64,000 nt of DNA from Crotalaria pallida (GCA_037953625.1 CM075656.1:70141001-70205000), one strand, 5' to 3'; counted from the first letter of the stretch, positions 1 through 12,959 are shown. Numbers and translations: made by a program. Notes: generated by a model from the sequence alone, not told the origin.

Positions 1-1734
1 TGTTATGTATTTTCTTTACTGAAATTATTTGCTTTTATTTATAATTTATATTTTTTATTATTTATGTTTTTTTTATTTTTTAAATGCCTTTTTAAAATTA
101 AAAAAAGTGACGGAAAAAATAAAATTCATAAAAAAAGAACTAAAACTAGTATAATATAAAGAAAAAAATCGATAAACTAAAACTAGCCGATGGGCTAGGT
201 TGCATTTAGAAATTTATAATTAATTAATTAAATAAATATAATAGTGAGGGGTAGGTTGTAGGTCCCGTTTAAGAATGAAAGTTGGGTTTGAGGTTGGAGG
301 AAAAAAGTGGATAGAGTTCATAACTTTTGGGGAAGTGTAAAAAATTATAAGATAATGTGTAGGACCCAATTATGAACCCAAAGTGGGTTTGGGGTTATGG
401 ATGCTCTTATGGTTCTATATATTTTTTAATTTATGAACTACTTTAACTTTAAGTATACCTCATGCAAAATAAATTTGTCATTCAATATTGCAATCTTATT
501 TGGAAACTCCAAATTCTTCATTAATTTTTTTTTAAAAAAATCTAAAAACTCTAACAGTACCGTACTTTGTATAGACTAATATTACAAACAACGCAAAATA
601 TGATAACAAGTTATTCAACTCTACTATGTTATGTTTCTAGATAAACATAATAAATTTTAACATAAAAAAATAATAATGTATGAATGATTTCATTAGAATT
701 TATGGATCCATATTTTGGAATATGACAACTAAGAATGTACAAAGTTAATAATTGTAATTTACACGAAAATTAATATCTTCAATATATAACATGACATTCA
801 TAAAGATCGATTTTACAAATATATCATTTATTATAAACAATTCTTTACGACAAAATACGATAATGAGAATATGGATCCGTGCTGGGCCTTACACCAGTAA
901 TTATATAAAAAGAGTTTATTTTTATTTTTGTTTGTACTGATTTGATGTTTGGTGTTGCTACTGTAGTACATGCACAGTAAAAACAGTATGAGCACAAAAT
1001 TTGACGAATGAGAGATAAATTTTGATTTGTGAGATTGAGTTTGAAAAAAATATGGTTTTTGTTTTTGTTTTTTTAAATATAATCTGAGTAAGAGTGTTTT
1101 TTGTAAAAAAAATTTAGAGCTTTTGTGAGTTATGAGTTTGTACGTAGTTAAGTAACTGCAAATTATTAAAAACCAAAAAGATATGTAACATAATATATTT
1201 AATTCATATTTATTATTTTAATTTATTTTTCTTACTTTATTTAGTAATAGTATAAAAAACTTACGTATTAAATTATGATTAATTAAATTATATTTTTTTA
1301 TTTATTAAATATGTAGTTAAATAATTTATTAATTAAGTATTACAAAATTATTAAATTAAATTTAATAACTAATTAAATACACATCTAATTAAAAATTAAA
1401 TTGTCATCAATCGGGTTAGGATAATTAATGTAATATTGAAAAATGTTGAAAGGTATAATTAATACATAAATTATTGAAAGCTAGCTTATTTCTGAAAATT
1501 AGCTTTTAAAAACTATAAACTCATTTTTTAAAAGCAAATAATTTATTGACTGTATCTAAAATCTACTAATTAATTAAGAAACGCCTAGCGAAGTATGCTA
1601 AACAAAGCCAAAGTAAGATAAATAGATAATGGAAAGAGCATGGTTTTGGGAGATACTATATCGTCTTGATAATAAAAAAATAGAAAATGGAAAATAACAT
1701 ATAATAAAGATCGCATCCCAATCGACTAGGTTCA
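1..1734. other. AT-rich intergenic spacer
   Basis: This stretch is strongly AT-rich with many homopolymer runs. No reading frame, RNA gene or clear terminal repeat was recognised in it. Short stretches near 230-400 and 880-1000 have the less AT-biased look of old repeat fragments, but no family could be assigned. Confidence 0.5.
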
Positions 1735-1916
1735 ATATAGTTGATAGATGATTGGGTTATTTTTAAGTATGATGTTAGAGATTCAATCCCTATCGTGGAT
1801 GTGAAAAAGACTTTGTTAGTGGAAACAAAATCTACTTCGATCATCTTTACGTCTTAGAGGAGATTACTTCGACTGTTAGTTGGACGATACGCTTGATAGA
1901 TAATTAAAAAAAAAAA
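1735..1916 (+). mobile_element. tRNA-derived SINE (family B, copy 1)
   Basis: A degenerate pol III-type head (box-B-like GAGATTCAATCCC near 1788) is followed by a body that matches, by eye, the reverse complement of the segments near 14.35, 27.64 and 63.08 kb. It ends in an A-run at about 1905-1915. This is the only member of the family here in + orientation. The left boundary is approximate and no target duplication was found. Confidence 0.55.
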
Positions 1917-2255
1917 TCACACCTTAAAATAAATACATGCTTTTTTACTATAATAAACATGTAAATCCATCATGGAAAATTTTTTGATACTCCTTTTTTA
2001 AATGATATTTATGTTCTCCTTTAAATTTTTTTCTCATGAATTATTTTTTTTACTCTTGTATTCAATCTCAAAAAATGAGTAAAAAAAACTGAAAATTTAT
2101 CAGTTTCTAGCGAAACAAATTCAAAACGCACGGTTCATTAAAATCGGTTTTCATAGATGTTGTTTGTACATGTACAAGTCTAGAGCAACTATGTTTTTGG
2201 GTTTATACAATAAAGACACTTTTTGAGTCTAATGACATCTCAGTGATCTCACTCA

Positions 2256-2264
2256 CTATAAAAA
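2256..2264 (+). promoter_or_regulatory. TATA box of the GDSL gene
   Basis: CTATAAAAA lies about 95 bp upstream of the ATG at 2358. That spacing predicts a transcription start near 2290 and a 5' UTR of about 70 nt. The C-rich segment that follows (2270-2340) is typical of plant leaders. Confidence 0.6.
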
Positions 2265-2357
2265 CGCACATCCCTCTTAATTCCCACCTCTTCTCTTGCC
2301 ACACCTTCACTTGAAAGAAGAAAAAAAACTCCCACAACCTTCAAAGCTGTGTTCATT

Positions 2358-5300
2358 ATGTACTCATTCAATCAACTCCTTCCCTTCCTCTCCATTTTCC
2401 TAATCCTACATCTCTCAGGTATAATAAATACACCCCACTCTACCTTAAAACAAAATATATTATTTTTTGTTCCTCTTGTTCCTATTAATCTTACATTCCT
2501 GATTTATGAAAATTAAAACTTAATACTTTGACTTATAGGTCTTTTTATTTATTATTATTATTATTATTATAGGACAAAAGGGGTTTCAAGTTGAGGGTAG
2601 CCAACTTAATGATGCTGCAACAAAAATGTTTGTTTTTGGAGACTCATATGCTGACACAGGAAACATTAGGAAGAGTCTTTCTAGTTCATGGAAAGACCCT
2701 TATGGCATCACCTTTCCGGGCAAGCCCACCGGCCGTTTCTCCGATGGCAGAGTTCTGACCGACTTCATTGGTATGTCCAACACTTTCAAGTGCTTGTCTT
2801 TTTTCGGTTTAAGTTTTACTATTGTAAGGTTTTTTGTCTCTTTGAACAGACGAAATTACACTAACTTCCTTCAATTTTAGTTTAATTAAATCAATCACCT
2901 CTTTAGTTATACTTTCAGGAGATTGTTGTAATTACACTGGCTTCTTCTAAGATGGGACTAGTGTAACTTTTTAAAAGACAAATATTTAACGTTGTCCTCA
3001 GGATTTAAACCCTAATTTAAACTTTTTATGTTTCACAGCTCTATCAATTGGATTAACACTTCAAAAATGGAACTTTTTAAAATAAAAATGTAGATAAATA
3101 AAATTAATTCAAATATAATAAGAGATCAATGTAATTTCTCCTTTATTTTATAATTTCGAGTTCTTATATTTTCCGAAATCATAATTTAAGAATTAGTTAT
3201 TATCAACATGTTCAATTGTTTTTATGAATTTTGAATGTATGAAAACTCAAAAATGGATTTTCTTAAGTCTAGATTATATAAACTAAAATTGTGATTAAAT
3301 TTATGGTTATTATGCCTAGATGAATGATATTCACCATCTTTTTCCTATGTCTTTATGCACATATTTTATCATTATTGACAATAAATATTTACATTGAAAA
3401 CTATAGGTAAATAATCAACCATTTTTTCAAATTTGGTGTGAAAATATGATCTAAAAAGGAAAAAAAAAACCAAAACAAAAAACAAATGTGAAATGATGAA
3501 GGCCCCTTATTTTTTTTAAAAAAAATTTATCTTTAGCATTTTTATCCCTGAAACAAAAGTTTTGCTTTTGGGCCTGCTTTGCATCGGTGCACTTACTATA
3601 AAATAATCATAGACTACCATACACTGCTCTATTCAGTATCCATCGATTATAGAAGTTTGAAATGGTGGGGTTCATTTCTCTTCTGGCTTGCCACTTTTCC
3701 TTTTCTGCGTTGATTGTCTTCCATTTTGGGTTGTGTGGTTCTCCCTTTTGCTAGTAAAATGATGCATTATTGAGTTTGTGTCACTTTTTTTTTCTTTCTT
3801 TTTTACACTGATTTCTTTTTACATATATTGCACTGTATCACGTTCTTATCTATCTGTATTTTTATCTTTCTTTTTCAGAAAAACATAGAATTATTATTAG
3901 CGTGTTCTTCGCTTTCTCGCGTGCCACAAAGCTTTTGACGTGCACACTTTTGTTTTTTATCATCATTTCTATTAGTAATCATTGCTTTAAGCCTTTAACT
4001 AACATCCAGCGATCCTATATTTAGTCACTATTACCATTTTTACCTAATGCTAACATGTTGTTTGAAACAAATAAAATTGCACTTAACCGTAGGTCTTAAT
4101 TGGACTAATTATCGAACAACCTTTTTCTTTGAGATGTTTTTTTTTTTTTTTTGTCCCAAGAGACAAGAGCTTTCATCACCACCGGATCTTATATCAGCAC
4201 TGCAGCTTTGTCAGTGAAAGCTAAAGCAATGTCCTCCTTTACCTTTTAATTACGACCTCAAATATATAAAAATTTGAGTTTTCTAATTTATGTCAAAGAT
4301 AATGTGTTAATTATATATTACATAGCAAATGTTTATGAAAAAAAAATTATATCACACTGTATTAGATAAACTAATTTTTCATGTAAATAAAAATTAAAGC
4401 ATTTGGGGCCAAAATTCTTATTGATAAGAGCAATTCTCTTGTTAAAAAAAAAAAGGTTATTAGAGAAATTGACAACCCCATGTTTTTCATTAATTTGTTA
4501 ATTGCACCTATATAATTATTATTGGAACTCTAAAAAGTGTTGACTTAATATAAATGTTTGTGAAAAGAAATAATTAAATGCTATTGAAATTTGGAATGAA
4601 ATCTTATAAATAAGATCAAAATAAAAATTCCAAAAGGTCTTATAAATATTAGGATAAGAGGAAGTAGTATCAAACATTGCCTCGTCGATTAATCATTACT
4701 AATTTCATAAATCCATAATTGAATTGCAATTTTTTATGTGTAAGTGTGGCAACATATTTAAGGTTTTACAAGCTATTCAATGAACTTGTTAGATAAAAAA
4801 TATGCTAATTTTTTCTGTTAGGGAGGATTTTAACCAAATAAATGTCTAGCTATAAGCTTTGATTTAATTAATCAATTATATGAATAGTATATTCTCTAAC
4901 TTATAAGATGAGAGCTTTTAAGTTATTTTCACTTATATGCTAGTGAACTAATTCTATAAGATAAGTTATCATATATAGATTTTTTAGCTTTCAAGTAGTT
5001 TTTCTTACTTTAAAGTAGTTGGGTTTTTTTTTTTTTTCCAACTTTCATCTAGTTGTGACAAATAATCTCTACATATTCTACGTGTGATGCTGCAGCTAGA
5101 TATTTGAAGGTGAAATCTCCAGTTCCCTACAGATTAAGGAAACTGATGCCACAACACATGAAATATGGGTTGAACTTTGCAGTTGGGGGTACTGGTGTGT
5201 TTGACACCTCTACTGGAGGCCCTAACATGACAACACAGATTGATTTGTTGCAATTGGCCATCAAAGGCAAAGTGTACTCTGCCTCAGACCTCAACAACTC

Positions 5301-8300
5301 AGTGGCCCTTGTTTCTGTAGCTGGAAATGACTATAGCCATTACATCGCCACAAATGGCACTGCTGAGGTAAAATTAATTAATTAACTTGAATTATTATTA
5401 TATATTACTCCCCTTTCTATTTATTTGTCATATTTTAAACAAAACACATCCTTTAAGAAATCTAATCATTACTCAAACTTCCAATATATTAAATATATTT
5501 TTTTCCCACTATACCCTTTCTCTCTCTATAATCGTTAATTTTTCTCCACTACTTACACAAATCAAGATATATTAAATAGGGGCAAACATGAAAAATAGCA
5601 TTTATTACACTCTTGAATTTCTTAATACGACAGATAAAAAGAAACAGAAAATTTCTCAAAAACGACATATAATAGAGAATGGAGGGAGTAACTTTTATTT
5701 AAAGGAGTTCTTTTATTTGCTTTTCTTTTTTCACTTATGTTTCTTCTTTTGAGAAGAAAGAATCTTAAAAAAAATAATTGGTGCTTGATGTTTTGGATGC
5801 TTTTTTGTTCTTTGAAATCCTAAAAATCTTAAATGATTATGATTATCAAATTAGTCTTTGATAGAACTAATAAAATCACACAATGCTCCCGAAATTTATC
5901 ATTAAAAAAAATACTAACTTGATCATCATTAGAAATTTTGTAAGAATCAATTTTTTTTTATTTTCAGGAACCAAAAGATTTTTTTTTTATAATCAAAATT
6001 AATTAGAAGCAGATACAATAGGTACTTGAACCAATTTAAAGAGAAAACTTACATAGTCAAGGAACAAGAATTAATGCAAGATTTAATAACCAAAAGTATC
6101 CCATGTAAATTTTTAGGGACCAATTTATCATTTTATCATAAAACTTTAGAGTCGACATTCTTAACCTTGGATTATAAATTCTCTTGTAGCTAATTTTTGA
6201 TTATGTGTTGGATTAAGTAGTTAAATAGAAATGAGCCTTATTGATAGCCGGAGCATTTTATTTTTTTTTTTTTACTTATTTTCAACTTAGAGAGTAAAGT
6301 AAAAGTGTGAGCTAAATTTGTTAAGTTCGAGTTGACATTTGTTGACATTATTTGATTGGAGTTACGCAAGAACTTAACAGTAGTTTAGGTTAGATGTCAA
6401 TTATTTGTAGCAATTATAAAGAACACGAATAGTTAAAAATTTAAATAAACCATCTGAAAACTAAAATCTAATATAATATGGCCTAGAAGTATAAGAGTAC
6501 AAATTAATTTAAGCTTATATTATTACTACTCAGTAATAATGAGCAAAACACCAGAGAACTTAATCAAGTTCAATATATTTAAAAAATAATACGTAATTGT
6601 TAGTAAACACAGTATATTTCAAAACGTAATAGAAGGAAATTTTCCGTCTCATTACGGACGGAAAAAATAACACACAAATGGATATTTTTATCCATAAAAA
6701 TACGAAATGGAGGCCAAAATTTCAGTAACGGGGCCAAAAATTAAAACTCCACCTTTTAAGTACTCTTTTCCCAGCTTAACTTTTGGCCCAATATCACTAA
6801 TAGGTGGGTTAGGTAGATACTTGTCCAGTATATCTCGAGAGTTTTAGAATTCTCGTTTCCGGTACTATTCTCGCAGACCTCATTTTACGTGTAAAAATAC
6901 AAAAATATCCTTTTCAAATTTAAACTAAAATCCTCTTTCTTTCTTCTCCTTCTCTCCACGTTCTCTTTCTCTTCTCTTTTCTTCTCAACTTCTTCAATTC
7001 ACTTCTCTTCTCCATTTCACAGCAACAACTCTTCTTCTTATTTTTCACAACACCGTACCGCCACTTCTCTTCTTCTTTTTTTTTTTTTGTGGGTATACGG
7101 TTCATTTTTTAGCTTAGGGTTAGGGTTGTTGATTGGGTACTGATTTGGGATGGTTTGTGTAGGTTAGTTCGTGATTTTTTTTTTTTGTTTTTTATGAAAA
7201 TTAGTATAGCCTAGAAATATAACATTAGGTTTTTTGTTGCATTGTACTTGTAATTAGGTGTTTTCGAATTTAGAGTATCTGCATGAGTTTTCCGACACAC
7301 CAGTTTCGGAAAATGAAAATTTCCGACTCGGGGTGTCGGAAATTACAATTTCCAATTTCTTTTTAAAGTTTTTTCCAATTTTCCGAGACCCTGTTATCGG
7401 AAAATTGGAAGAAATTCCGAGACCTTGTTGTTGGAAACAATAAATTCCGAGACCAGGTTCTCGGAATTAACACGAAAATTTTTTAAATTTTTTTCGACGA
7501 CCCCGTTTCGGAAAAATAACTGGTTCGTTGAAAAAATAACGTACAGTGAAAAAAAAAAACTTACCTTAAACTTGGTAGGAGAACAATTTGATGTAAAGGA
7601 ATAACAACAAAAAGTTGGTTGAAAGATGAAAGGTTGAAGGGTGGGAGATATTTTGAAAAATAAGGATTTGAGAGTTAAATGTGAGAGTATATTCAAAATG
7701 TTTAGGAAGATGAAAGGGTTAGGTGTGGAGATAATTCATGGGGTGTGGGGATAATCTCATCAGGTGTGGAGAATTGATATTTTTAATGAAAGATAAAAAG
7801 TGCGTTTGGTTCCACGTTTGGAACCTTGCAAACGCAGAAACTGTGAGGGGGGAGCTTTCCGCAAACGTACGTTTGCCTCCCCCCACCGCTTTTCCAAACA
7901 TTCTGAAAATTGTCATTTAACAATTTAAAATGGGGTGTAAGAATAATACAGAGGGTGAGAATTTCAAAATTCATATCTCAAAGGAAACGGAAAAATAAAA
8001 GATAAGTGGGACTTTGTCACCTTGCTTTCGGATAAGCGTATCCATTTGCTTTTTTTTTTTTTTCAAAATTATGCTCGGGTCATGATTTTTTCAAAAGCTT
8101 GGATTATGAGCTAGAGCTATGACCAAATTTGGTTTTATTTTATTTTTTAAAAAACAAAAAACCTTATTTCCTTCCCATCTCATCATCATTCATCATTTTG
8201 AATAAAATGAATGAATATTTAAATTTCTTATCTTTTACTCTAATTATTTTTTAGTTTATGCTGGCTTGTGAATTACATTAAATAGAGGCTTAATTATGTC

Positions 8301-10895
8301 ACAAGTCCCTGAAATTTGGGGTACTTTTGTCAGATATCCTTATATTTTTTTAATGTCTGCTCCCCGAAGTTACTTCTAGGTTTGTCATATACCCCTACTG
8401 CCAATTCTGGCCAATTTTGATGACATGTAATATCAGAATCCTAGTTAGACGTAGAAGGTTGGTCATGTGGTTTCGCATGATGTCACATGGTCGAAGACAA
8501 ACTCTCTCTTCCATTCTTTTGTTTTTCCTTTTTTTATTTAACTAAAAATATAAAAATATTAAGTTTTTTAGTTTTTTAAATTTTAAAAAAAAATGATCTC
8601 CACCCACGGGGCACCAGGTGCTTAACATCCTGCGTCAAACATTATTTATTTTTGGCTACCACTTGACCAACCCGACGTTGGTAGATTGGATTAACCCTTG
8701 ATGAAATATACTAATTTAACATTATTTAAAACCAAAACATGGAATTAGCAAAGTAAGAAACCAAAACTAAATAAGTATAAATATATACTTCATCTGGTCC
8801 TATTTATAAGATTTTTTTGGAGTTTTTATTTTGGTCCTATTTATAAGACCATTTTACAATTTTCAATAGCATTTAATTACTCATTTTCACTAACACCCCT
8901 ATAAAATCAACACTTTTTATAGTTCCAATAACAATTATAGGGATAGTTTTGAAAAAGTGTATCAAATTTTCACATTTCCAACACCACTAACAAATTTATC
9001 CATTTTCCTTAATGAAAGTGAAAAACCCTAAAATGATCTTATAAATAGGACCGAAGGGAATATTAAGTACTATTATGTTATTGATTTAAGTCAAGACGTT
9101 TTTATCTATACCAAATTATAAAAAAAGTATACACATTTTAGAAGAATGTAAGACAATGAGATAGGTTAGAATAAGGTATAAAACACACTGTTGTCAGAAC
9201 CGAATCGGAGACCAAGTCGAAAGAAGCTTCGTATAGGGTTTAACCGTATTAATCGGTTAAGCCGGAAAGTTAGACCGGTATTTATATATATAATAAAAAA
9301 AATTAAAAAATACACTACATATTACGAAAAAAATAATTTTATAAACTTTATACAAATATTATACATATAGTATAATACCTTATCAAATGGTAATGGTTTT
9401 GGACTTTTGGTTTTCTCCTACTTTTAAGTTTTGTGTGTGAAGTGAACTCTCTCACCTCCTTTCTCTTACTTTCTTTTCGTTTGAAAAATGGTGTGAACGA
9501 CAGACAAAATAAAATGAGAGGTTTGAATATCTGAATACTCTATGTGAAGGTTCTTTCTTTCTTTGCAAAATTGAAGTGGTTTGGAGCTGCTTTTATAAGC
9601 AATGGAGTGAAAGAGGGTTGGATACTGGATGATCTGATGCTCCAGGCTGCAGCAGGCAAGGGCGAGGTTACGGCTACGGCGGCAAGGGCGAGGGCTACGG
9701 CGGCGGCGAGGGCGTGGCGGCCTGCGTTCTCCACTTCTCGGCTTCTCCAGTTCTCACTTCCATGTTCTCCTTTCCTTTTTTTTCGTTGCAAAACAGCCAC
9801 AGCAACAGAGTAGTAGTGTACTACTGCCATTTTTTAGTTTTAGGCTTTAATTTAGTTTTTTTTTTTAAAAAAAAAAAAAATCAGCTTTGGTTGAACCGGG
9901 TCCGATTTTCCCGGTCGCTTCAATTTAGAAGCGGTTTAGACAGAACCCAAAACCGTCATTGCCACCGGTTGACGGTCCGACCGATCCGACCTCCTGGTTC
10001 GGTCCGGATTTAATAACACTGATAAAACATAACTCGAATACTCGATCTCTAACTCAATTACGTGTTAGGTCTAATTTTTAAAACACAAACCAATAACAAT
10101 TAGCTATGGATCAGGACGGATTAATGGATCGAATGTGCGGGACATATTACTCCCTCCGGTCTTATATATATATATATATAGAGCATACTTAACCGTATTC
10201 CCCGGATCAAGGAAAGTGTTCATATATAAGACTAGAGGAAGTATATTACAATTTTATATGTACATGATCATTGATTAGATCATAATTAGAGAGCTTTGAT
10301 TGATTTAGCACCACCTAATATTGAAGAATGTGCTTGGACCTTCTTTTCAACGTGTATCTCAATATGCATGCAGGGTCTACTGTCTTTCGTGCCCGTAGTG
10401 GTTAATCAAACAATCAACAATTTGATTAGAATCAAAGGGTTGGGAGTGAAGAAAATAGTTATGGCTGGTCTTCAACCCCTTGGGTGCCTTCCAACGGTAA
10501 CAGCAACATCCTCATTCCAGCAATGTAACACCACCACTAACGACCTAGTACTTCTCCACAACAACCTATTGACCCAAGCTGTGACCACATTGAACCAACA
10601 AACCAATAATGATCATTCAAGTTTCATAGTCCTTAACCTTTATGATAGCTTCATGTCAGTGCTGAACCACCCTTCAACTCATAACATTCAGAATGAATTG
10701 AAGCCTTGTTGTGCTGGTGTTAGTAGTGAGTATTCTTGTGGGAGTGTGGATCAGAACAATGGGAAGAAGTATGTGGTGTGTGATAATCCTAAATCAGCTT
10801 TCTTTTGGGATATGGTGCATCCCACAGAAGCAGGGTGGCATGCTGTGTATAGCAAGTTGAGAATCACGAATGCTCTTCAACAAATTCATTACTAG
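2358..10895 (+). CDS. GDSL-type esterase/lipase, four exons
   Basis: Predicted exons are 2358-2418, 2573-2770, 5096-5367 and 10374-10895. All have GT-AG borders and phases that join without a break, giving about 350 residues, normal for plant GDSL hydrolases. Residues 1-20 form a hydrophobic signal peptide, so the enzyme is probably secreted. Block I is MFVFGDSYADTGN with nucleophile Ser45. Block II is NFAVGGTGVF (Gly117 region). Block III is AGNDYSHY with Asn164. Block V is DMVHP with Asp323 and His326. The catalytic set is therefore complete. The family hydrolyses ester and lipid substrates; the substrate here cannot be told. By recall it resembles the Arabidopsis At5g03610 subgroup. The oddity is the approximately 5 kb third intron, packed with mobile elements. 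Exon borders are predictions, but motif continuity across all junctions makes the model strong. Confidence 0.9.
2771..5095 (+). other. Intron 2 of the GDSL gene
   Basis: The intron starts GTATGT and ends TGCAG. It is 2.3 kb and AT-rich. A less AT-biased stretch at 3560-3960 and a Stowaway-like end near 4600-4670 suggest old insertions, but no element could be bounded. The reading frame that continues past 2770 is read-through into the intron, not an exon. Confidence 0.7.
5405..5690. mobile_element. Stowaway-type MITE
   Basis: The ends read TACTCCCCTTTCTATT and, inverted, TACTCCCTCCATTCTC, each beginning with TA as expected for Tc1/mariner-type insertion. The body is AT-rich and non-coding. 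It lies in intron 3 of the GDSL gene. Confidence 0.6.
6900..7520. repeat. Pyrimidine-rich tract followed by hairpin cluster
   Basis: 6930-7080 is almost pure pyrimidine on the + strand. From 7285 to 7520 there is a run of short imperfect palindromes built on TTCCGAGACC and its complement GGTNNTCGGAA, for example around 7382-7402 and 7446-7468. There is no convincing coding sequence. It may be part of a decayed DNA transposon, because such motif clusters are common in subterminal regions, but no ends were identified. Confidence 0.4.
8786..9062. mobile_element. Stowaway-type MITE
   Basis: It has terminal inverted similarity: TACTTCATCTGGTCCTATTT at the left and, inverted, ATTCCCTTCGGTCCTATTT at the right. 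The internal arms both carry CTTATAAATAGGACC-type sequence. No coding capacity. It lies in intron 3 of the GDSL gene. Confidence 0.6.
9186..10021. mobile_element. Non-autonomous hAT element (836 bp), TSD ATAAAACA
   Basis: A perfect 8-bp direct repeat ATAAAACA (9178-9185 and 10022-10029) flanks imperfect terminal inverted repeats CACTGTTGTCAGAACCG and CAGTGTTATTAAATCCG. An 8-bp duplication with CA-G/CTG-like ends is the hAT superfamily signature. Subterminal DNA is rich in CCGGTT/ACCGGT-like motifs, and the interior has a GC-rich stretch at 9650-9730 built on GGCGAGGG and ACGGCGGC-like motifs. The reading frames that overlap on both strands here have no transposase motif. It was inserted into intron 3 of the GDSL gene. 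Confidence 0.88.
10148..10243. mobile_element. Short Stowaway-type MITE
   Basis: A roughly 96-bp element with inverted ends TACTCCCTCCGGTCTTATAT and, at the right, TACTTCCTCTAGTCTTATAT read on the opposite strand. It lies 130 bp upstream of the last GDSL exon. Confidence 0.6.
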
Positions 10896-11599
10896 CTTTT
10901 AGATTAAGGGAATTGAATCATGCTGTTTGCTAGCTAGCTAGCTTCTTGTCAAATTTCAACTAAGCTTGACATGTTCTTTTTTTTTTTTTTGTTTTGTGTT
11001 TAATAATGGACCCCCTTCTAATTTGTTATTTGTTCCTCAAATTGTGTTTTGTTTGTAATTATTCCAAATGGTTCCGGTACCCTGGCCTGGGTTTAATGTG
11101 CAAATAGAATGTTCTCATTTTTGTTATAAATATTTGTTGAGGATTTTAAGTGCAATGTACTGAATAAATAAGTTTCACATGAAAAAATATTGGATAAATT
11201 AAAAAAATATGCGAAAAAATTTAATCAAAATTTTTTCCAAAAGTGGGGAAAGGTTCATAGTCCATCCAAATACCATTGAAAAATTCATTTTACTCTATTC
11301 TTCTTCCTCCTTGAGCATTTCTTCTTCTTCGCTTGATTCAACAAACTGTTGAATCAATTCTTCAGTTTCTCTCAATCTTTAAGGTTGTGAGGCATAATAC
11401 AGTACATTTAGAGAGGATGAATCTGTTTTACGGAACAAATTATTCAATAGCCAAGTCTTTTTCAAGTAGGATGGATTTGTTTTACAGAACACTGATTTTC
11501 AATGGCACTGTGACGATGAAGAACAAGGGAAAGGTTGAACATAACATTGAAACAAGATGAAGATGAATTTTATTTTATTTTTTAATAATTGAAAATAAA
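10896..11599 (+). other. GDSL 3' UTR and following spacer
   Basis: The stop codon TAG ends at 10895. An AATAAA hexamer occurs near 11163, a possible polyadenylation signal. Between 11400 and 11500 a segment around AGGATG.ATTTGTTTTAC is loosely repeated. The 75-codon frame at 11333-11560 has no recognisable domain and is not called a gene. Confidence 0.45.
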
Positions 11600-11778
11600 T
11601 TTTTTTTTTTTTTTTTGGTTTGCACCCTGGTATCCGGCCCAGTGGGCCGACTAATCCAGTTCGAGGGGGTCCCGGGGTTAAGGTTTTATTCCTCTCCCAA
11701 CGTTGTTGCGGGGGATCGAACCGTGGTTCGCCCTACCAAGTGCAGCCCCTGGCACCACTGCACCAACAGTTCGTTGGT
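11600..11778 (-). mobile_element. tRNA-derived SINE (family A, copy 1)
   Basis: Read on the minus strand, the element starts near 11778, has an A-box-like TGGTGCAGTGGTGCC, a good box B GGTTCGATCCCC (11711-11722) and ends in an A-tail (T-run 11600-11616 on the given strand). It matches the element at 54070-54230 over its length. A clean target duplication could not be resolved because of the AT-rich flanks. Confidence 0.8.
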
Positions 11779-12302
11779 AATAAAAAATTAATTTAATTGT
11801 AACTATAATTGAGTTAAATTTTTAAAATTTTCAAAAAATTCTACTATAAGACACATAATTAGACAATTAATTGCTAATTATGCGCATTATATGTCATATG
11901 ACTAGTAGATTTAAAGATGATATTGGTGGTTTTTAAAACAAAAATGATACCAAAGTAATTCTCAAATATATGATTTATTGAAATCAACAATTTAGATATA
12001 ATTGAGATTATTAATCTTGCATTACACAATAATTACTGACAATTTTTATGTTAACCGAAAAATTAGTAAGAGTACTTGTGAATGTAGAAAATTCATGTTG
12101 GAAGACTCATTTGTCAATGTCAGGCACGCGTCCCGAGTCGGATCCGGATGTACCTAGGTAGTACTTAGGGAACCGGGTGAAAAAAAAAATAGTAAAGTAC
12201 CACTTTACCATGAAATATTCTAGGTTTTTTTTTAAAAAAAAAATTTAAAAAAAATTTCCTTTTTATTTTACCATCATTCCTCTTCCGTCCTTACTAGTTA
12301 CT
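11779..12302. other. AT-rich spacer
   Basis: No gene, RNA or bounded repeat was recognised. A short GC-richer stretch at 12120-12180 stands out but has no identifiable coding content. Confidence 0.4.
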
Positions 12303-12310
12303 ACATTCAA

Positions 12311-12951
12311 TAGTATTGGCAATTAGGGCCAATGGGCGGGCTTTGCATTTTTGTGGGCGGGCATGGGCGGCCCTAATTGAGTTTAGGGCGAAAAATCCAG
12401 GCCCTGCCCGCCCATATTTTTTGCGGGCAGGCATGCGGGCCGCCCATTTTTTTTCCTTTAAAAAAAAAAACGCTGCCGAAAGATTGGTTGAGAAATGTGG
12501 AATCGATGACGGTACCTTTAAGAAAATTTTGTACTTCAAATCCAGCATTAACATCACTAATTCGTTATTTAATTCATGATTCTTCTGAATAGGTGTTTAG
12601 CAACAATTTTATTGTTGGTTCTGGTACTACCTTACCTGGAGTGCCCATTTATTTCTCTTTCTGAGTATAACATTGTATACATTGTGAACTGATCATAATT
12701 GAGATTGTAATAATGATTTTGGCCAAGGGAATGTATTTTTGGCTTTTGGGCCACTTGGTCCAATTTCCTTTTTTTTTTATATATAACAATGTCCGCGGGC
12801 GACCCATGGGTGGCCCTAAAATGCCCGCAAATTTTGCGGGCGACCCTGCCCAGGCCTAAAAATTTTATGGGCGAAAAAATCAAGCCCTGTCCGCAAATTT
12901 TGCGGGCGGGCTGGACGGGCTTGTGGGCGACGGCCCTAATTGCCATTACTA
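12311..12951. mobile_element. Non-autonomous hAT element (641 bp), TSD ACATTCAA
   Basis: An exact 8-bp duplication ACATTCAA (12303-12310 and 12952-12959) flanks inverted ends TAGTATTGGCAATTAGGGCC and TAGTAATGGCAATTAGGGCC. Both subterminal regions are dense in GGGCGGGC/GCCCGCCC motifs, while the middle is AT-rich. The overlapping frames on both strands come from these motifs and carry no transposase features. Confidence 0.88.
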
Positions 12952-12959
12952 ACATTCAA

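Larger units (their letters stand above)
5368..10373 (+). other. Intron 3 of the GDSL gene, repeat-filled
   Basis: The donor is GAG|GTAAAA and the acceptor ATGCAG|GGT. The 5 kb intron contains Stowaway-type MITEs (5405-5690, 8786-9062, 10148-10243), a hAT element (9186-10021), a hairpin-rich segment (7285-7520) and a segment at 8290-8480 resembling widespread plant repeat ends. The rest is AT-rich filler. Small overlapping reading frames inside it lie in repeats and show no protein motif. Confidence 0.8.

Noticed and set aside
2626..2880. Independent 84-codon gene
   Set aside because: It is GDSL exon 2 with read-through into intron 2.
9540..10013. Overlapping 89-99 codon frames on both strands
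   Set aside because: They arise from GC-rich repeats inside a hAT element, overlap each other, and have no protein motif.
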